This document shows positions 48,666-62,535 of a stretch of 64,000 nucleotides of DNA, piece after piece. The stretch lies in the NCBI GenBank assembly GCA_029959195.1, contig CP114126.1, forward strand, positions 806,001 through 870,000, in the 5' to 3' direction. Below the pieces are notes generated by a model. That model was not told the origin of the DNA. It did not search any database and saw only the letters and a program-made list of their open reading frames with translations. This stretch comes from Dictyophora rubrovolvata. Lineage: Eukaryota > Basidiomycota > Agaricomycetes > Phallales > Phallaceae. A program made the position numbers and the translations under genes. Each line of letters starts with the position of its first letter. Position 1 is the first letter of the stretch.

Positions 48666-51600
48666 ATGGCAGAAGCCGGAGACTCCAACATTAAGGTCGT
48701 CGTTCGATGTAGACCTTTAAACACGCGAGGTAAGTGCCTCGCCCCCTTTGCCCTTTTGCCCGTATGGCACGCGTAATATGAGCAGTCACAAGTCTGGATT
48801 GGCTACTTGTCGACTATGCCATTCATTAACTCACTTTTCTCAATCATTTCTCCGTATTTCGTTTACTTATACATCCCTGTTCACAGAACTGGCCCGTGGC
48901 GCAAAACCCCTAATTCGTATGTCGGGAAACCAGACTTTCATCGACCCCCCCGAACCTGGTTCTGAGCAGGCCGCAAGCAGTGGTGGACGTGCAGCTGAGC
49001 GGAAAACCATGGCGTTCAGTTTTGACAAGTCGTACTGGAGTGCGGGTGATAGGAATGATTCCGACTACTGTAGTCAACAAACGCTGTATGACGACCTGGG
49101 TAAAGAACTATTAGACCATGGGTTCTCTGGGTTTAATGCGTGTATTCTTGCTTGTGAGTGTTTCTTCCTGTAACAGCCCCGCAAGTGTTGAGATTTTTCT
49201 CTCTCCTTTTTGTCCGTGTCAAGATGGTCAGACAGGTACGTTGGTTTTAGCATTTGTTCTGCTTCAAGTACCTAAACACACACCGAGTTCCTTAGGTTCT
49301 GGTAAATCCTACAGGTAATTGTTTTGATTCTTTGGTATTCGTACTTCTTCGCTTTAATATGACATCGTATATAGTATGATGGGATGTGAGTAATCAGGGC
49401 GATTCTGTTTCCGTTTTATCTTATCTCTACTCTCCGCTTTACAGATGGAGCCGACAAGGGTATCATACCTCTCACATGCTCTGAACTCTTCGTCCGCACG
49501 CAAACATATGAAGCAAGGGATCCTAATATCAAGTTTACCGTGGAAGTATCTTATATCGAGGTCAGTTTTGTACATGCTTCCGCGTACTGCAACGTTCTCA
49601 TTTACTCCTTCATTAATAGATATATAATGAAAAGGTCCGAGACCTGCTTAACCCCAAGAATAAGGGTAACCTCAAAGTACGAGAACACCCAAGGTTTGTG
49701 GCGTTCCGTCACGCTTAAGAACATGTGTCAACAAAGAATTTTCAGCTTGGGTCCTTATGTGGAAGATTTATCTAGACTTGTAGTTCGCAGTTACGAAGAC
49801 ATGATGACGCTCATGGACGAGGGTAATAAAGCAAGAACTGTTGCGGCCACAAACATGAACGAGACGTGAGTAGTCGTGGTGTCATCCTTAATTCACATTA
49901 TAAAAAATCCCCCTGTTGTTCCAATTCCCCAGCTCGTCCCGTTCACATGCTGTGTTCACTCTCCTCCTGACAATGAAACGACACGACCCCGACACGAACC
50001 TAGACACCGAGAAAGTTTCTCGTATAAAGTGCGTCCGTTTTTTATCAATGTCAATGACCACATCTATCTCTAATTACACATCTCCCATCATCTCTTTGAT
50101 TTGTTACCTACTCAGCCTCGTAGACCTTGCCGGTTCCGAACGTGCCAATTCGACGGGTGCGACGGGACAAAGACTTAAAGAAGGAGCTAACATTAATAAA
50201 TCTCTCACAACGCTGGGAAAGGTCATATCAGCGCTCGCCCTTGCGAGCCAAAATGACGGAAAGGCCAGAGGGAAGAAAAAGGCTGATGAATTCATTCCTT
50301 ATCGTGATTCCGTGAGTTTACCAAAGTGATTTTTTTTTGGTACTTGTATTCATTATTGATTGAACAGGTTCTTACATGGCTTCTCAAGGACAGTCTTGGA
50401 GGCAATTCCAAGACAGCTATGATCGCTGCTATCTCTCCTGCTGATTATGATGAGACGTTGAGTACCCTGCGATATGCGGATCAGGTATATCTTGATCATT
50501 GCCTCGAAATAAGTATTATAACATCTATATTTAGGCCAAGAAAATTAAGAACAAGGCTATCATTAATGAAGATCCCAATGCTAAGCTCGTTCGAGAGCTC
50601 AAAGAAGAGCTTGAAATGCTTCGAAGTAAGCACACATTTTTGTCATCGTTCTCATCATTGATGTTGCTTCTTTTTATCACCTCGTAGTGCGTGTTGCAGG
50701 CTCTTCATCAGGTGGAGATACTTGGGACCCGAAGGTTCCTCCCGAGAAGCAAGTGGTCACCTATATGAGCGGTGATGGAACGATCAAAAAAGTTACGAAA
50801 GCTGAATTACAAGAGCAGCTCGAAACCAGTGAGAAACTTATGCAAAATCTCAATGAAACATGGGAGGAGAAGTTGGTGCGAACGCAAGAGGTGCAGAAAG
50901 AACGGGAAAAGGCTCTGGAGGAACTAGGCATTACTGTAGACAAGAACAATGTTGGCGTACATACGCCCAAAAAAGTAAGCGGAACGTTCGCGGGAAAGGC
51001 GTTTTTTCTTACGATGACGTGTATTTTTAGATGCCTCATTTGGTTAACTTGGTGAGTCTGCACTCCTTTAATTTTGCCATGCCTCGTTTGTTTAGGCTGT
51101 TTTCATTATTGCTGTGATAGAATGAAGGTTAGTTGTATTCCCACTCGTCGTTCATGCTTGAAAGACTCAGCGCCGATATAGATCCACTTATGAGCGAATG
51201 TCTCGTCTATCAACTTCGCCCAGGCAGGACCATGGTTAGTAAAGAGGCTGTTGATGGCAGTGTAGGCGGGTACTGACACCGCTCACAGGTTGGAAGACTA
51301 GATAGCGATAAACCCGCTGCCATCCGATTGAGCGGTGATAATATTATGGAAGAACATTGCTACTTTGATAACACGGACGGTAAAGTGACGCTGACATCTT
51401 TGGCAGAGAGTACAACGGTCAGTACTAGAATTAGCCTTACGCGATTATAATTGACCTACTTATAAATGTAGCTCCTCAACGGTAAACAAGTTTCTGTCGG
51501 ACAGGTAAATGCTTTGATGATCAATGATTGAATGCCTAGTTTTTCTAACGTAATAACGACCGCATTCGTCTTTATAGCCATACAAACTTCGGTCGGGGTA

Positions 51601-54600
51601 TCGTCTCATTCTTGGTATGTTTTGTTCGTTTCGTTTAGGTCTCGTTTCTTATTATAACTGTCAGGTCAACACCACGTCTTTAGGTTTAATGACCCGGAGG
51701 CTGTTCGAAAACAACGGGACCGTGCACACAAGTCAAGTATGAACCAGAGCACCTCGGCTGCTGATCTGGATGCGCAGGCACCAACAAGACCCGATTCACC
51801 TGTCTCAGATTCGGTTGGTGACGTTGATTGGACATATGCTCAGCGCGAAGTCGCTTATGCGCGTCTGGGTTTGGATCCGGCATTGGATAGTTTGCCTGAC
51901 GAAGACTTGAACAATCTCTTCGAAAGGATTGCCAAAGTGAAAACATTACGGGATCACAATGCGAAACCTTCAAGACCTGAAAGCAGCCTCAGTCAGGCTG
52001 ATGACGTTTGGAGCGAATTCGGTCGGCCTATCCCGAATGATGCTTTGACTGATGATACTAGTGTCGACAATGGGGCGAGTCAATCCAGCCCAGAGATTCA
52101 TGAACTTCAGGGACAACTTGAGGCGCAGAAGATTGAATACGAGTCTAGGCTGCAGGCTATATCGGAATCCAGCGAAGTAGAGGACGTACTGGCCGAGAAG
52201 GAGCACATGGAGCGTCAGCTCAATCTGGTTCATAAACAAATGAGAAGAATTTTGGAGATGCGCTCACAAGGAGCTGTTGATGCTGCTGACCTCGTGGCTT
52301 TCGAACCTGTAATTTATTCTGGGAGACAGCTGCGACTCATCCGAAAGGTTCTGGAACGATGGAGGGCGCATCAGTCATTTTCGATGGCAGAGACCGTATT
52401 GGCTAATGCTGTTCTTGTCAAAGAAGCAAATGTCTTAAGGTAAGTTGCACTTAGTCAGCAGATAGGTCAATCATCTGTTAATACTTCCTTTAGTAAAGAG
52501 CTGAAAAAGGACGTTGTGTACAACTTTGCTATAGCAACTGGTGGCACGTTAGCGAAGACCATGTCTGCTCATGAAACGATCGCCGGATTGGATCAGTTTG
52601 AAGACGTTGCTGACCCTGTCCTGGCTTCAGCTACTCAGCCATCTGTGGCTATTAAAGTTGTTGACAAGCGTCATAATGCTCTATACCTTTGGTCTTTAGA
52701 CCGACTGCAACAACGCCTACAAAAGATGCGAAATCTCACGGCGTTTATTGATAGGCCGGCCTATTCCATTCATCTCGCTGCTGAAGAACCATTCTATGAT
52801 TCGCCGCCTCCGGAATATTCATTCATAGGTAATGCCCTAATATCACTGGCACCATTATCTCGGAAGCTGTCGTCAACTGCCACCATACCAATATTTTGTC
52901 GATATACTGCCGAGGCAATTGGCTCTTGTCGTGTGGATCTGAAAGTTATCAATGTCGCATTACCTCCAAACCGCAGTGGTAATGGGTCCGCTGCTTCCAC
53001 GAGACCATCATCCCCTATGCCTGGTACATTGCCCGCCGGTAGCAAGCTATCCTTCTTTTTAACGGTGGATCATGTCAAAGGATTATCGTCGCATGATTTC
53101 ACCGCGTTGCATATCCAAATCCGACTTTCTTCTTTTGTTGGACCTTCCAGACCGACAGAAGAAGTGTATACATCAAAGGTGGTGGACTTAGACACGGGTG
53201 TGCTTTCCGACCTGAAGTTCAGAAGGAGCTTCTCGCTGCAAGTAACATCCAAGACTGCTACATATTTACGAACGGGTTATGCCCCTATCGAAATCTTCGC
53301 TAAAACCAAACCCGTATATCTGGAACGGATGGAACGGTGGGACGAAATGCGAGAACAGAAAGGCCCTGTCACTTCCCGTCTTCGATCTCCTTCAGAAGCA
53401 ACTTTGACAATAATGCGTCGGTCTGAAACAGATTTTGTTGTTGAAGAACGTCATGACGTCGTCACTTGGCTCCAAGTTTGTGAGCTGAATGCTGACGGTG
53501 AGTATGCTCCCGTTCCCGTGATATCACAGGGAGCAATGGATCCGGGATCGTTCATGCTTCACCAAGGGTTGCAACGACGAATTGCTCTTCGACTTCAATC
53601 CAACTCTGGCCATCAATTTCCTTGGGCTCGAGTAGTGCGCATGAAAATTGGCAATATACGCTTATTGGATGCCAAAGGACGGATTCATGAATCAATGTCG
53701 AAGGAATTAGTTGATTTGGTTTTATTGAAAGATCAATCAATCGAGTTTCCACCAGACGGTAGTGGGGTCCTCACAACTGATGCTTTATGGGACTCTAGTG
53801 CTCACAATTCATCGCTATTGAATCGAGTGACAGCTACGAATCAGCATATTTTGCTTCAAGTTCATTTTTACGTCTTAGTGGACACATGCCTTGATCCAAT
53901 TCATTTCAAAATGGATATAGCCGTTACCATGACTGGTCGTGAGGCTCGGCCACCGTCTAAATTTCTGTCCTTCATAGGGTCGTCGAAAGTTTTGTCCAAA
54001 ACTACTGCAGTTTTCAGTGTCAAGCTTACCCCCCCATTAACACGATCACCAAAGGATCTGTGGAGATTAGATACGTCTGAGAAGTATGTTCATGGAGAAG
54101 ATATTTTAGGGTCATTCAAGCCGCGTGGGATCTCGGTTGTCAACGATTACGCTCGTCTCGTATCAACGGAACAGCGTGCAGCTGATGTTCAAGCCATCAA
54201 GGTTGTACTCGCAGCTGCTCCACCGCCACCGCCTTCGGATTGGTTGGACAGAGACGAAATTGTGAAGAAATCTTTGATTCTATGGCAGAAACGATTTGGC
54301 AGTGGTGGAGAAGCAAGTGTCCTGAATTTTGAGGTACCATGTTTAGAACTAATTGTCTTTATAGATTGTTCTGAATGCTGAGCCGCCATTACCCGAACCC
54401 AAATCAAAATTTGCAGACACATTTGTAGATGAAACACTAAAGTTCATAGGCAATGCAGCTCTAATGCCTCGAGTGTAAGCTCCGTCCTGGAGTCTATTAT
54501 AGGTGTTTAATGTTTTATTTTAGTGATTCGCCTATCAAAAAAGGGCATCTTATGCTCCTCACGAACGCCAACGAAAACATATGGGAAAAACGGTGGATGG

Positions 54601-54941
54601 TAATACGAAGGTATGTCTTAAAGCAAAGTCCATGAAGACACGAAATTCTATGTCAATGTAGACCATATCTGCACATATATCGACGTTCAAACGAACTCGA
54701 CGAACTAGGCGTCGTCTGCCTAAACAGTGCCAACGTCGAGAATAATCCTGAAATGGAACATCTCTTTGGAGTATGTCCTATTTCCTTTTGCGATAATCTC
54801 AAATCTGACATTTCATTACAGCGTCCATACGTATTTACATTATTCACACCGCTAAATTCATATGCGCTTCAGGCTCCAACTCTCAGAGAACTTCAGTCTT
54901 GGATATCGAAATTAGATCCAACTCGTATATTTTCCCAATAA
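48666..54941 (+). CDS. Kinesin-3 motor (KIF1/UNC-104 type) with FHA and PH domains
   Basis: Plus-end-directed microtubule motor that carries vesicles and endosomes in fungal hyphae. The motor starts [13 protein letters not shown]. The P-loop reads YGQTGSGKSYSMMGYG, followed by [10 protein letters not shown] (switch I), [10 protein letters not shown] (switch II) and [18 protein letters not shown] neck/coiled region (EELEMLRMRVAGSS) follows. The FHA domain is seen around [30 protein letters not shown] and [24 protein letters not shown]1B-like and DUF3694-like middle part follows, and the C-terminus is a PH domain ([20 protein letters not shown] to [15 protein letters not shown]). Total about 1,600 residues, normal for UNC-104. 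Oddity: the P-loop is built from microexons of 12, 19 and 11 nt (49224-49235, 49296-49314, 49375-49385), all of which keep phase. Confidence 0.93.
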
Positions 54942-55224
54942 CGCGCACATCCGCATGTACACATAGCCATTGTGTCACGCTCCTTTGTTAACTGGCTATC
55001 ACCCTCGTTTCAAACATTCTCTTGGTTTTTCAATTATGACGAAACATATCACATTCTTTCATGGTCATTATTATGTATACCTAACTCTATGCATCACATA
55101 TACCTGCACAGCATTTGTCTTAATTTGTTCTAATCTTATACAGTTTGATTTTTTGTATCGTTTTTTACTATCGTTAATACGAAATCATTCCAATAAATTA
55201 CAAAAAGGGGGTGACTGACGAGAT

Positions 55225-58200
55225 CTAATCATCTCTCCATTGAGCACCCATGGCAAAGGCAGCGAAACTGTACCGAGCGGCTGCGTCATGCATACTGGGG
55301 ATATGAATTAATAGTTTGAACTGTGAATCACTATGGCAATTTACCGTTTTTCTATGCTTTTTCCAGCCCCGTGTCCAGCCTTACGGTCGATCCGGATAAG
55401 TAGAGGGTGAGGGTTGTTGGCCGCGGTGTATTGGAGGGCAGCCGTATATTTATAGGAGTGTAAAGGCACAACACGATCGTCATCTGAGATTTGTTAGATA
55501 AGATATTCAAACACCAAAAAAAATTGAATGTACATACGGTCAGCAGTCATAACTAACGTAGCTGGGTATATTTTGTTTGACAGAATGTTGTGGATTGGTG
55601 AATAAGGAGCAATGAAATCGAAGTCGTGAGAGTTTTGAGGATCTCCATAATCTGACGTCCATGCTCGCCCTATATAAAAGATGAGAGATACGTATATCTA
55701 GACTTTAATAAACAGACAGCTGACCTATTGTGAATCTATCGAACTGGACGAACGTGGATGTTAATAAAAGACAGTTGGTTTACACTATATAACATACTTT
55801 AAGCATGTCTAGGACACCAACTTCAGTGACTGCTGCTCCATACAATCCCTCAGGGGCCTGGTTGTTACAGGCTGCCACAAGTAAGCCTTGAAGGGAAGCG
55901 AAAAGCTATTTGAACAACTGGACTGATGGTTAATTCTAAAATGCAACCAACCTCCGTTCGAAGCGCCGTTTATCGCAATCCTCCCACGAGCTGCATAATT
56001 GTTCTCAACCAGAAACTCGCTGAAAGGTCGAATGGGAACCAGGTCATTGTCGAAGATGAGCTCACTCTACCTTGCAGCGATGAAGTCATCGAAAACATTT
56101 ATCTAGTATGATGTTCTGTCAGTCAAAAAACCTGAATAAATGCTTGTTATCTTCACCTTTCGTTCCCTTGTTCCCGCAAGATGCCATTCCTCGCCTGAAA
56201 ATAGTTAAAAGGGGGCCACTGCCCTCAGGCATTCTGCTTACCGAATTCGCTCCCACCTCTGACAAGTATTTGAGTAAGTATTGAAGAAAGAGAAGTTAAC
56301 GATATACCGAATGTTTGGTACAGCATAGATAAAGCCATAAGACTGCATTGCTGTCAAATTGGCTGAACTGTATGTTGGTCCAATAGATATAGCGAAGCCT
56401 CCGTAACCTGAAATCGTATCGGATTAGACACTTGAAAAACTTCCAATAAACACGTATTACCGTATTGCAGAACAGGGGCTGTCCCGTCAATGGGTGTGTC
56501 TTTGTGCCGGACAATAAACATTGGTACTTGAGTACCATCCTTACTGGTATACCAAACCTACAGACTCGAACAAAAAGTCCGGAAAGGTCACAATGACAAC
56601 TAACCTGTTCACTTGTGAAATTTTGAAGATTGAGACCAGGTACTTTAGTATTCCTATACAATGACCACTTGTTCGATGCCCTGGAATCGTAGCGGTATAT
56701 ATCCCCAGGTGTGGTGAAACCTGACATAGTCGCGAAGAACCATGACTGGTCTCGTTTGGCAGAAGCCTCAATTGTTCCTACGAAGTCTGATGCAAGGCGT
56801 TGCAGTTGTTCGCCACCTATAGAATAAACATAGAGTTCGTCTTTAACCTAGATATGTAGCATTACGTGACGACTCGAGGCTTTAAAGAAACCAAAATATA
56901 CATACATTTCGTTTGTAGACAACAACAAGTTTATCATTGTCGAAAGATATAGCCTGTTCTAAATGAGCTCCCTTATCTTCCGGAATAACGTCTCGCAAGG
57001 TATATGCGGGATTCGTCAGGTCAAACTCGACCACACGGTACTGAGGGGCATCCTTATTAGTTCGGAGGTAAAATTTGGGGCCATCGTTTGCGACACTAGT
57101 GCGGTCAAGATAAGCTGTAGTTGAGCTAGAAAATAAGCTCACTAATGATAGGCGGCATCAAAAGAATCTACGACTTTATGCCACTTGATTTGGGAATTCA
57201 GCTCGTTGGCGTCTTTATCAGCTATCCACAAGAGGTTTTTCTATGAATATTTAAAGTAAAGCAGTTCGGTGCATGTAATCAGGAACGAGTATACCCTGGA
57301 AGTATCGCGGTCTATAGACAAGATTAGATATCGACCATCAACTTCGCTGACTTCCATGCCGAACATGTAGTCACGATGCTCGAGATCTTCGCTAACTAGA
57401 ATATCTTCAGCTATTGCAAATATTAGAATTTGAGGTAAAAAAAGGCCTGAATTCGGATGACTTGCATTGTGGTGTCCCAATCTTATGGTAGTATAGTTTG
57501 GCATCTAGATCTTGGAGTGTTTCGGCACCAGCTTTATCATCTAAAGTGGAATCATATTCTTCTCTTGCAGGATATCGCTAAGAACATAATTAAGCAAGCC
57601 ATGGACAATGTTGAGAATTAGTTTGATACCTGGTAAAAGAACCCTTGTTCATCGTGTGTCCAATTTATGTCTGAGAACTTGGCGTATCTAAGGACATCTT
57701 GCAATCTTCCTGTGTCGTTCTCTATGATGTTTTCCATGGGAGTGTCAAGTGGATTCGAAGTTGGTCGGATATAAATCGTGAATAGATCAGATCCCTGAAA
57801 ATGACATTAGCCCGTCAAAACTCATCACCAGACTACATTCTGGACTGACAAAAAGCGAAAGCCCATAGGCAAAGTATTTCCCTTGCGGTGAAAATTTCGA
57901 AGCAGTTATGGATGCCGTCCCGTCTGTACTTAGTAAATTAGGCTGATGAGTGCAACATAGCAGTTAGTCCGCTTTGCTGAAAATGAATCATTACTATTGA
58001 GACATACGTCGAAAAATACGCCGCCGACAGCAGTCTCTGGTTGATCTGGATTCGAGAAGTCTGGCAAATCTGAAGTCTTGGATTGAAAGATTACAGATTG
58101 GGCCTGTAAACCCTTGTTATAGTACCAATACCACCGACCATTCTTTTTCAGCGAAGGGGCAGAAAACTGGAAGACATTAGAGTTAGGTGATCCAAACTCG

Positions 58201-58623
58201 AAGCATGAATCGGACTCGTTACCTTGGCGAAATTCATGTTCTTCATCAGTTTGTCAACCAAGAGGTTCTTGTTTGGGATCTGATCCAAGAGCTTGTTTGA
58301 AAACTTGACTTGGTCGTCGATCCATCTTTTTTACCATGAGTTAGCCTAAGTTTATACTGTGTATGAAGATTAGAAGGGCAGTTTTACTTCTCCGTTTCCT
58401 CAGATGGCGATTCCAACCATTGGTAAGGATCGTGAATTTTGACTTCATTATGCTTTTCTGACTTGAAGGTTTCGTAGATATCCGCTCGGCGTGCAGGTGG
58501 ATAGTCATTCGGAGTCCAGCTGTATGAGGCCATTATGTTAGTTTGAGACCGAAGTCCGCGCACTGCAATATTGCGAGAATTTAACAGGGGAGCCAGGCGA
58601 AAAACGTGTGAATGTTTCCACAT
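55225..58623 (-). CDS. Prolyl oligopeptidase (S9A)
   Basis: Serine peptidase that cuts short peptides after proline. The N-terminus [14 protein letters not shown] and [19 protein letters not shown] begins the family, followed by the beta-propeller ([37 protein letters not shown]-type text). The catalytic domain shows [49 protein letters not shown] (Ser), [12 protein letters not shown] (Asp) and [11 protein letters not shown] (His). All three catalytic residues are present across many short exons. It resembles the housekeeping POPA type; I see no peptide-toxin precursor near it, so a cyclisation role is not suggested. Two starts are possible: ATG at 58623 adds an Arg-rich 30-residue leader ([18 protein letters not shown]) resembling a mitochondrial presequence, while ATG at 58533 ([13 protein letters not shown]) matches the usual N-terminus. 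Confidence 0.93.
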
Positions 58624-58893
58624 TTAACCAGTTAGATGAGATGATATTGATAACAAGGCAGCTCAGATGTTAATTATAGTACTTACCCGACCGCGCAGGG
58701 TCAGAATTGTTTCTTAACCCCAGGTTGTCAATTATAAATCGGCAAAAGGGGAACGAATCGGAATGTAGTATTTGCATTGCCTGTGTCGAGTAGCTAAGCT
58801 GAGAAAAATGTTTATGTATTGTCTGGTATTCAGTATACAAATTATTTTTGGTCATCAATATTGCGTATGGTAAATCCCAAATAAGAAGAGCAT

Positions 58894-61379
58894 CTATCGA
58901 GGTCCCGTTCTAATGATTCCGGCATTCGTTAATTTTTGTATTTTCGAACGAACAACTGGGTTCTTCATATGGTCCATTAAAGCAGCCGGATCTTGTTGAG
59001 CTTGTTGCAAAATCTAAGATAAAAATTGATCAATTTCAAAGAGTAACTAAAATAATGGACAAAACAATCGTACCTGCTGCATAACGGGATCGCCCATAAT
59101 GCTCTATTATTTTTTGTTTAGGTTCAGAAATATAACTTAGCAAATAAAAGAAACACCATACCGCTATTTCGGGATCACGCATAGCTCTTTGCAATACTTC
59201 TTCCTCCGATTCTCCGGCACGTTGAGTATACATAGCCATGGATATTTTCTGAATTTGCTCTTCAATCTCTCGTTTGTGTTTCTTGTCTTCATCTGCATCC
59301 ACGGCCTTTTCAAGTAATTAAAGCAGACAGTAGAAGTGTGCACATGTCGTGGGCTTACCTCTTGGGTCGCTTGCATAGCTTTCGAGTAGTCTTTCATGCC
59401 GAAAAGAACAGCGCTCTTTCGCAAATAACCCTTAACTTAAAACTGGTTGAGCTGGGTTTAAAAGTGCCTAGGTGATGAACTGACCAAACTTGGGATCGAT
59501 TTTGATGGCCTGTTCAGCATCTTTCAAGGCTTCCGGCAGCGAAGCCAGTTTGGTATAAGCATTGGCACGATTACTATACCCTCTTGGGTCCAATGGGTCG
59601 CGTTTGATAGCTTCAGTATAAGCTTTCACTGCCCCGACAAAGTCACCGTTCTGTTGGAAGAGAGAAAAAAAACCCGATCAATCAGATATCCCGGCTAGCG
59701 GAAAAAACGTCATTGTACCTTGAACAATGTGTTTCCTTCTTCTCGGGCAGCTGCGGAAAGCTCAGGATTTATGTATGCTTGACGCTCCGCTTCTGTCTTC
59801 TGCTTTTCGGCCTACATCGGAAAAAAAGGGGGTTGCTCAGATTCAGATGCACATCTCGAAGTATGGAGAGGAACACAGCTTACTTCTCTCAATTTATTCA
59901 GAATGTCAGCTGTTCGGTGTTCTACGAGACTTTTTTGATACCACACGACGGCATTGCCCAAATCACCCTTTTTGGTATAGGCAGTTCCGATACGGCCAAG
60001 TGCTTTGGCAATTAATTTGAAATCCGCACGTATCTAAACGAAGAGTTCAAACAATGACTCTTAACGTTTGCATAACTGAGTACTGACCGATCGGCCTTCT
60101 TCAATAGCCTTATGGGAGGTTTCGATAGACTTGTCGAATTCTCCTTGTTCGAGGTATACGGCTACGTGTGAAAGAAACCAAATTAGAAAGTGAACAACTT
60201 CAATGAATATTAAACGAGAAAGAGAAAAAACCAACCAGACAAGTTAGTCAAGAATGTAATATCCTTGGGCCAAACATCCCAGGCTTTCTGGAAAGCTGCT
60301 GCAGCAGTCTCAAAGTCACGTTTCTTATACGCTTCACTTCCTTTCTGTTTCTCAATTTCTGCTTCTTTCTTCGCTTTAGCTTCCTCATCGTCCTCCTCAG
60401 GCTCGGGGTCAGTCATTTTAACATCTTCGGGTTCCTTCGGCTTGGAAGAAGAAGAGGAAGGTTGGGACGTCGGCGTCGGAGTGGGATTAGGAACGGGGGT
60501 TGGAGATGGTTGGTTGACTTGAGCTGCTACGTTTGGCGGTAGATCGTCCCCAGAAAAGCCTTGCATATCGATACCCATAAGTACACCCATGACGGTGATC
60601 ATGCGGGGATCTTGTAGTGCGGTGTTGGCTAAGTGTGGGTTACTTTGAATCATGCGCAGCTAGAAAAAAGGTATTTATTAGACTAAATGATGTTAGCGTG
60701 AAATAAAAGGAACCATTCTACCCGTTGTACGAACGTCTGATCAGCCAGGAATGGAGCGGTTTTGGGGTTAGCGGCCAGTTTAGAGAAAACATTGGGATCG
60801 GCGAATATCTTGCCCAGCCCTAGTGCATCAGAAGCCGAATCTTGTTCTATAGAATATATTGTCAATTGTTAAGTTATATTATGACGATAGAACGTAGTTT
60901 ACCTTTTGCTTCCTGTACGGCCTTTAAACCCTTTCGTAAAGCATCTGAGTCTTCAATCTTTAACCCATTCTCATACACAGTAATAGCCTCGTCAAATCGT
61001 CCAGCACCATGCAAAGCAGCACCTTTTCGGACATAACCCTTGCTCCAAGAGGGATTAAGTCGCACAGTCTGACAACAAGCCATCAATCTTCAAACTCTCA
61101 ACAAAAACAGGGCCACATAGTGTAAAGGGTTTACCTCCTCCGCATCAGCCAACGCTTCAGCCCACTGTCGTTTCCCAGCTCTCGCAGCACTTCTGTTAGA
61201 CCACAAGACATGGTTCTTTGAATCCAGCTCTATGGCTTGGCTGAACAAATCAATCGCTTTGTCATATTCTTTGTTTTGGAATGCTTTGTTTCCTTGGTTT
61301 TTCAGATCTTCAGCCTGCACCAGAGATATGTAAGAATATGGGGTAACATAACGAAAAGGTTAAAACATACACTCGCCAT
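58894..61379 (-). CDS. STI1: Hsp70/Hsp90 co-chaperone STI1/HOP
   Basis: Scaffold that bridges Hsp70 and Hsp90 and passes client proteins between them. The first exon is 9 nt (MAS, 61371-61379) with a GTATGT donor. Then TPR1 (AEDLKNQGNKAFQNKEYDKA to LKAVQEAK), a DP1-type segment (LGLGKIFADPNVFSKLAANP and LRMIQSNP), a Pro/Ser/Glu-rich linker, TPR2A (GSEAYKKRDFETAAAAFQKA), TPR2B (AAREEGNTLFKNGDFVGAVK) and the C-terminal DP2 domain (RAMRDPEIASIMGDPVMQQI to NAGIIRTGPR). The carboxylate-clamp residues look present (for example KNQGNKAF, NRS and KGYVRKG). About 590 residues, normal size. Confidence 0.95.
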
Positions 61380-61657
61380 TTGAAGTGATTTAAGAGGGAC
61401 ACAATGCTTTTTCTAGTCGTGTGGCAAGGTTATCTCAAGCTGTATTTAAACGATAGGTTACGTAAGGCACAAGGAAATTTCGCGAGTGTTCCAGCGTTTA
61501 TTCCCTTTTTTTGAAACGTCAGGAGGGCGCTTGTTTTTTCTTCCTAAAATTAATAGACTCGAAACAAAAAAACAGTCTATATGATGCGGCATCTCGCGTC
61601 GCAATGATAAAGGAAAAATAAAATATAAATAGTTCAAGGATTTTTGTATTGCTTTTT

Positions 61658-62535
61658 TTACACTACTGCCGAACCTGCGGTCTGCACCGTGGAAGGATCT
61701 CTAGTTGATTCTCTGCCTTGAGTAGTTGTCTGTTCAATGAATTCAGCTGCAAATTGGAGACAATTCTCGATAAGCAACACCAACCCAGTCACTTTCTATG
61801 ATTAACGACTCGTCAGTAACCCAAACCCAAACCCAAGTCGTGCATATCGTAAAAAGGCATAAACCGAGCTCAGTCCAGCCAAGCGATTCGACCGTAAGAG
61901 ATTGTCGACAACTGTCAAAACAGAGAGAAGAAAGGTATCAAAAGTCAAAGTATAAGTAGTCAGTGTGAACTTACTTCGAAAGGAGCGGTAAACCATCACA
62001 AACATCACCCGCTCTCGTCCTATGAAATAACCCCATTGTTGCGGCCTGATAAATTCCATAATGAATACGGTACCGGACTCCGGTAAGAAGAGACAGAAAC
62101 TGCATACCCATAACGTCGACGTGAAAAGCAACCACCACAAAGAAATGGAAACATTGTCAAGAAAGTGGACCAGCCAAGCGCGGATCATTAGGGCGTACAT
62201 AAACCCAAAGAAAATTGTCCAAGCTGACGTTCCTGTGCAATAGTAAAAAAAAAAAAGACAGTCAGCTCAATGTTGAATACGCAAAATAATCTCAGAGCGG
62301 TTTACAACCCATGGAAACAATCAATCTGTCGACCGAAAAAAGGTCCGTACACCGAGTTAAAAAAGATCATGAAAAATTAAATAAAAAAAACATAAGACTA
62401 CAAATTATGATACTCGACTCCGGTGAACGAATGGTCTTGCACGTCCTCGTTGAACAGAAAAACTGTCAGGATCAATTCGGCGATAGCGACGATTGCTATA
62501 AGACAATAAATGGAGTAATGCAAGGAAGCGGACAT
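61658..62535 (-). CDS. MARVEL-type four-TM membrane protein
   Basis: Six exons join in phase (62414-62535, 62309-62325, 62108-62232, 62045-62045 down to 61975, 61781-61911, 61658-61746) to give 184 residues. Four hydrophobic segments are clear: IYCLIAIVAIAELILTVFLF, SMGTSAWTIFFGFMYALMI, ISLWWLLFTSTLWAATMGL and WTELGLCLFTICTTWVWVWV. The ...LFTSTLWAATMGLFHRTR turn, a Cys pair in the last loop, and VESLGW before the last helix fit fungal MARVEL-domain proteins. A short polar tail ends TVQTAGSAVV. Likely in the plasma membrane or vesicles; its partner is unknown. The start at 62535 (MSASLHYS) is chosen because it begins just before the first helix. The second exon is only 17 nt. Confidence 0.8.

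Noticed and set aside
55225-58623. Toxin-type macrocyclising prolyl oligopeptidase (POPB)
   Set aside because: No precursor peptide gene or other biosynthetic gene is nearby, and the neighbours are housekeeping genes, so the ordinary housekeeping enzyme is the simpler reading.
61802-62200. 132-codon frame read as one membrane-protein exon
   Set aside because: Its right part is a real exon, but it reads through an intron with a GTATGC donor and into a wrong frame. Splicing at 62108 and 62045 restores a typical MARVEL third helix.
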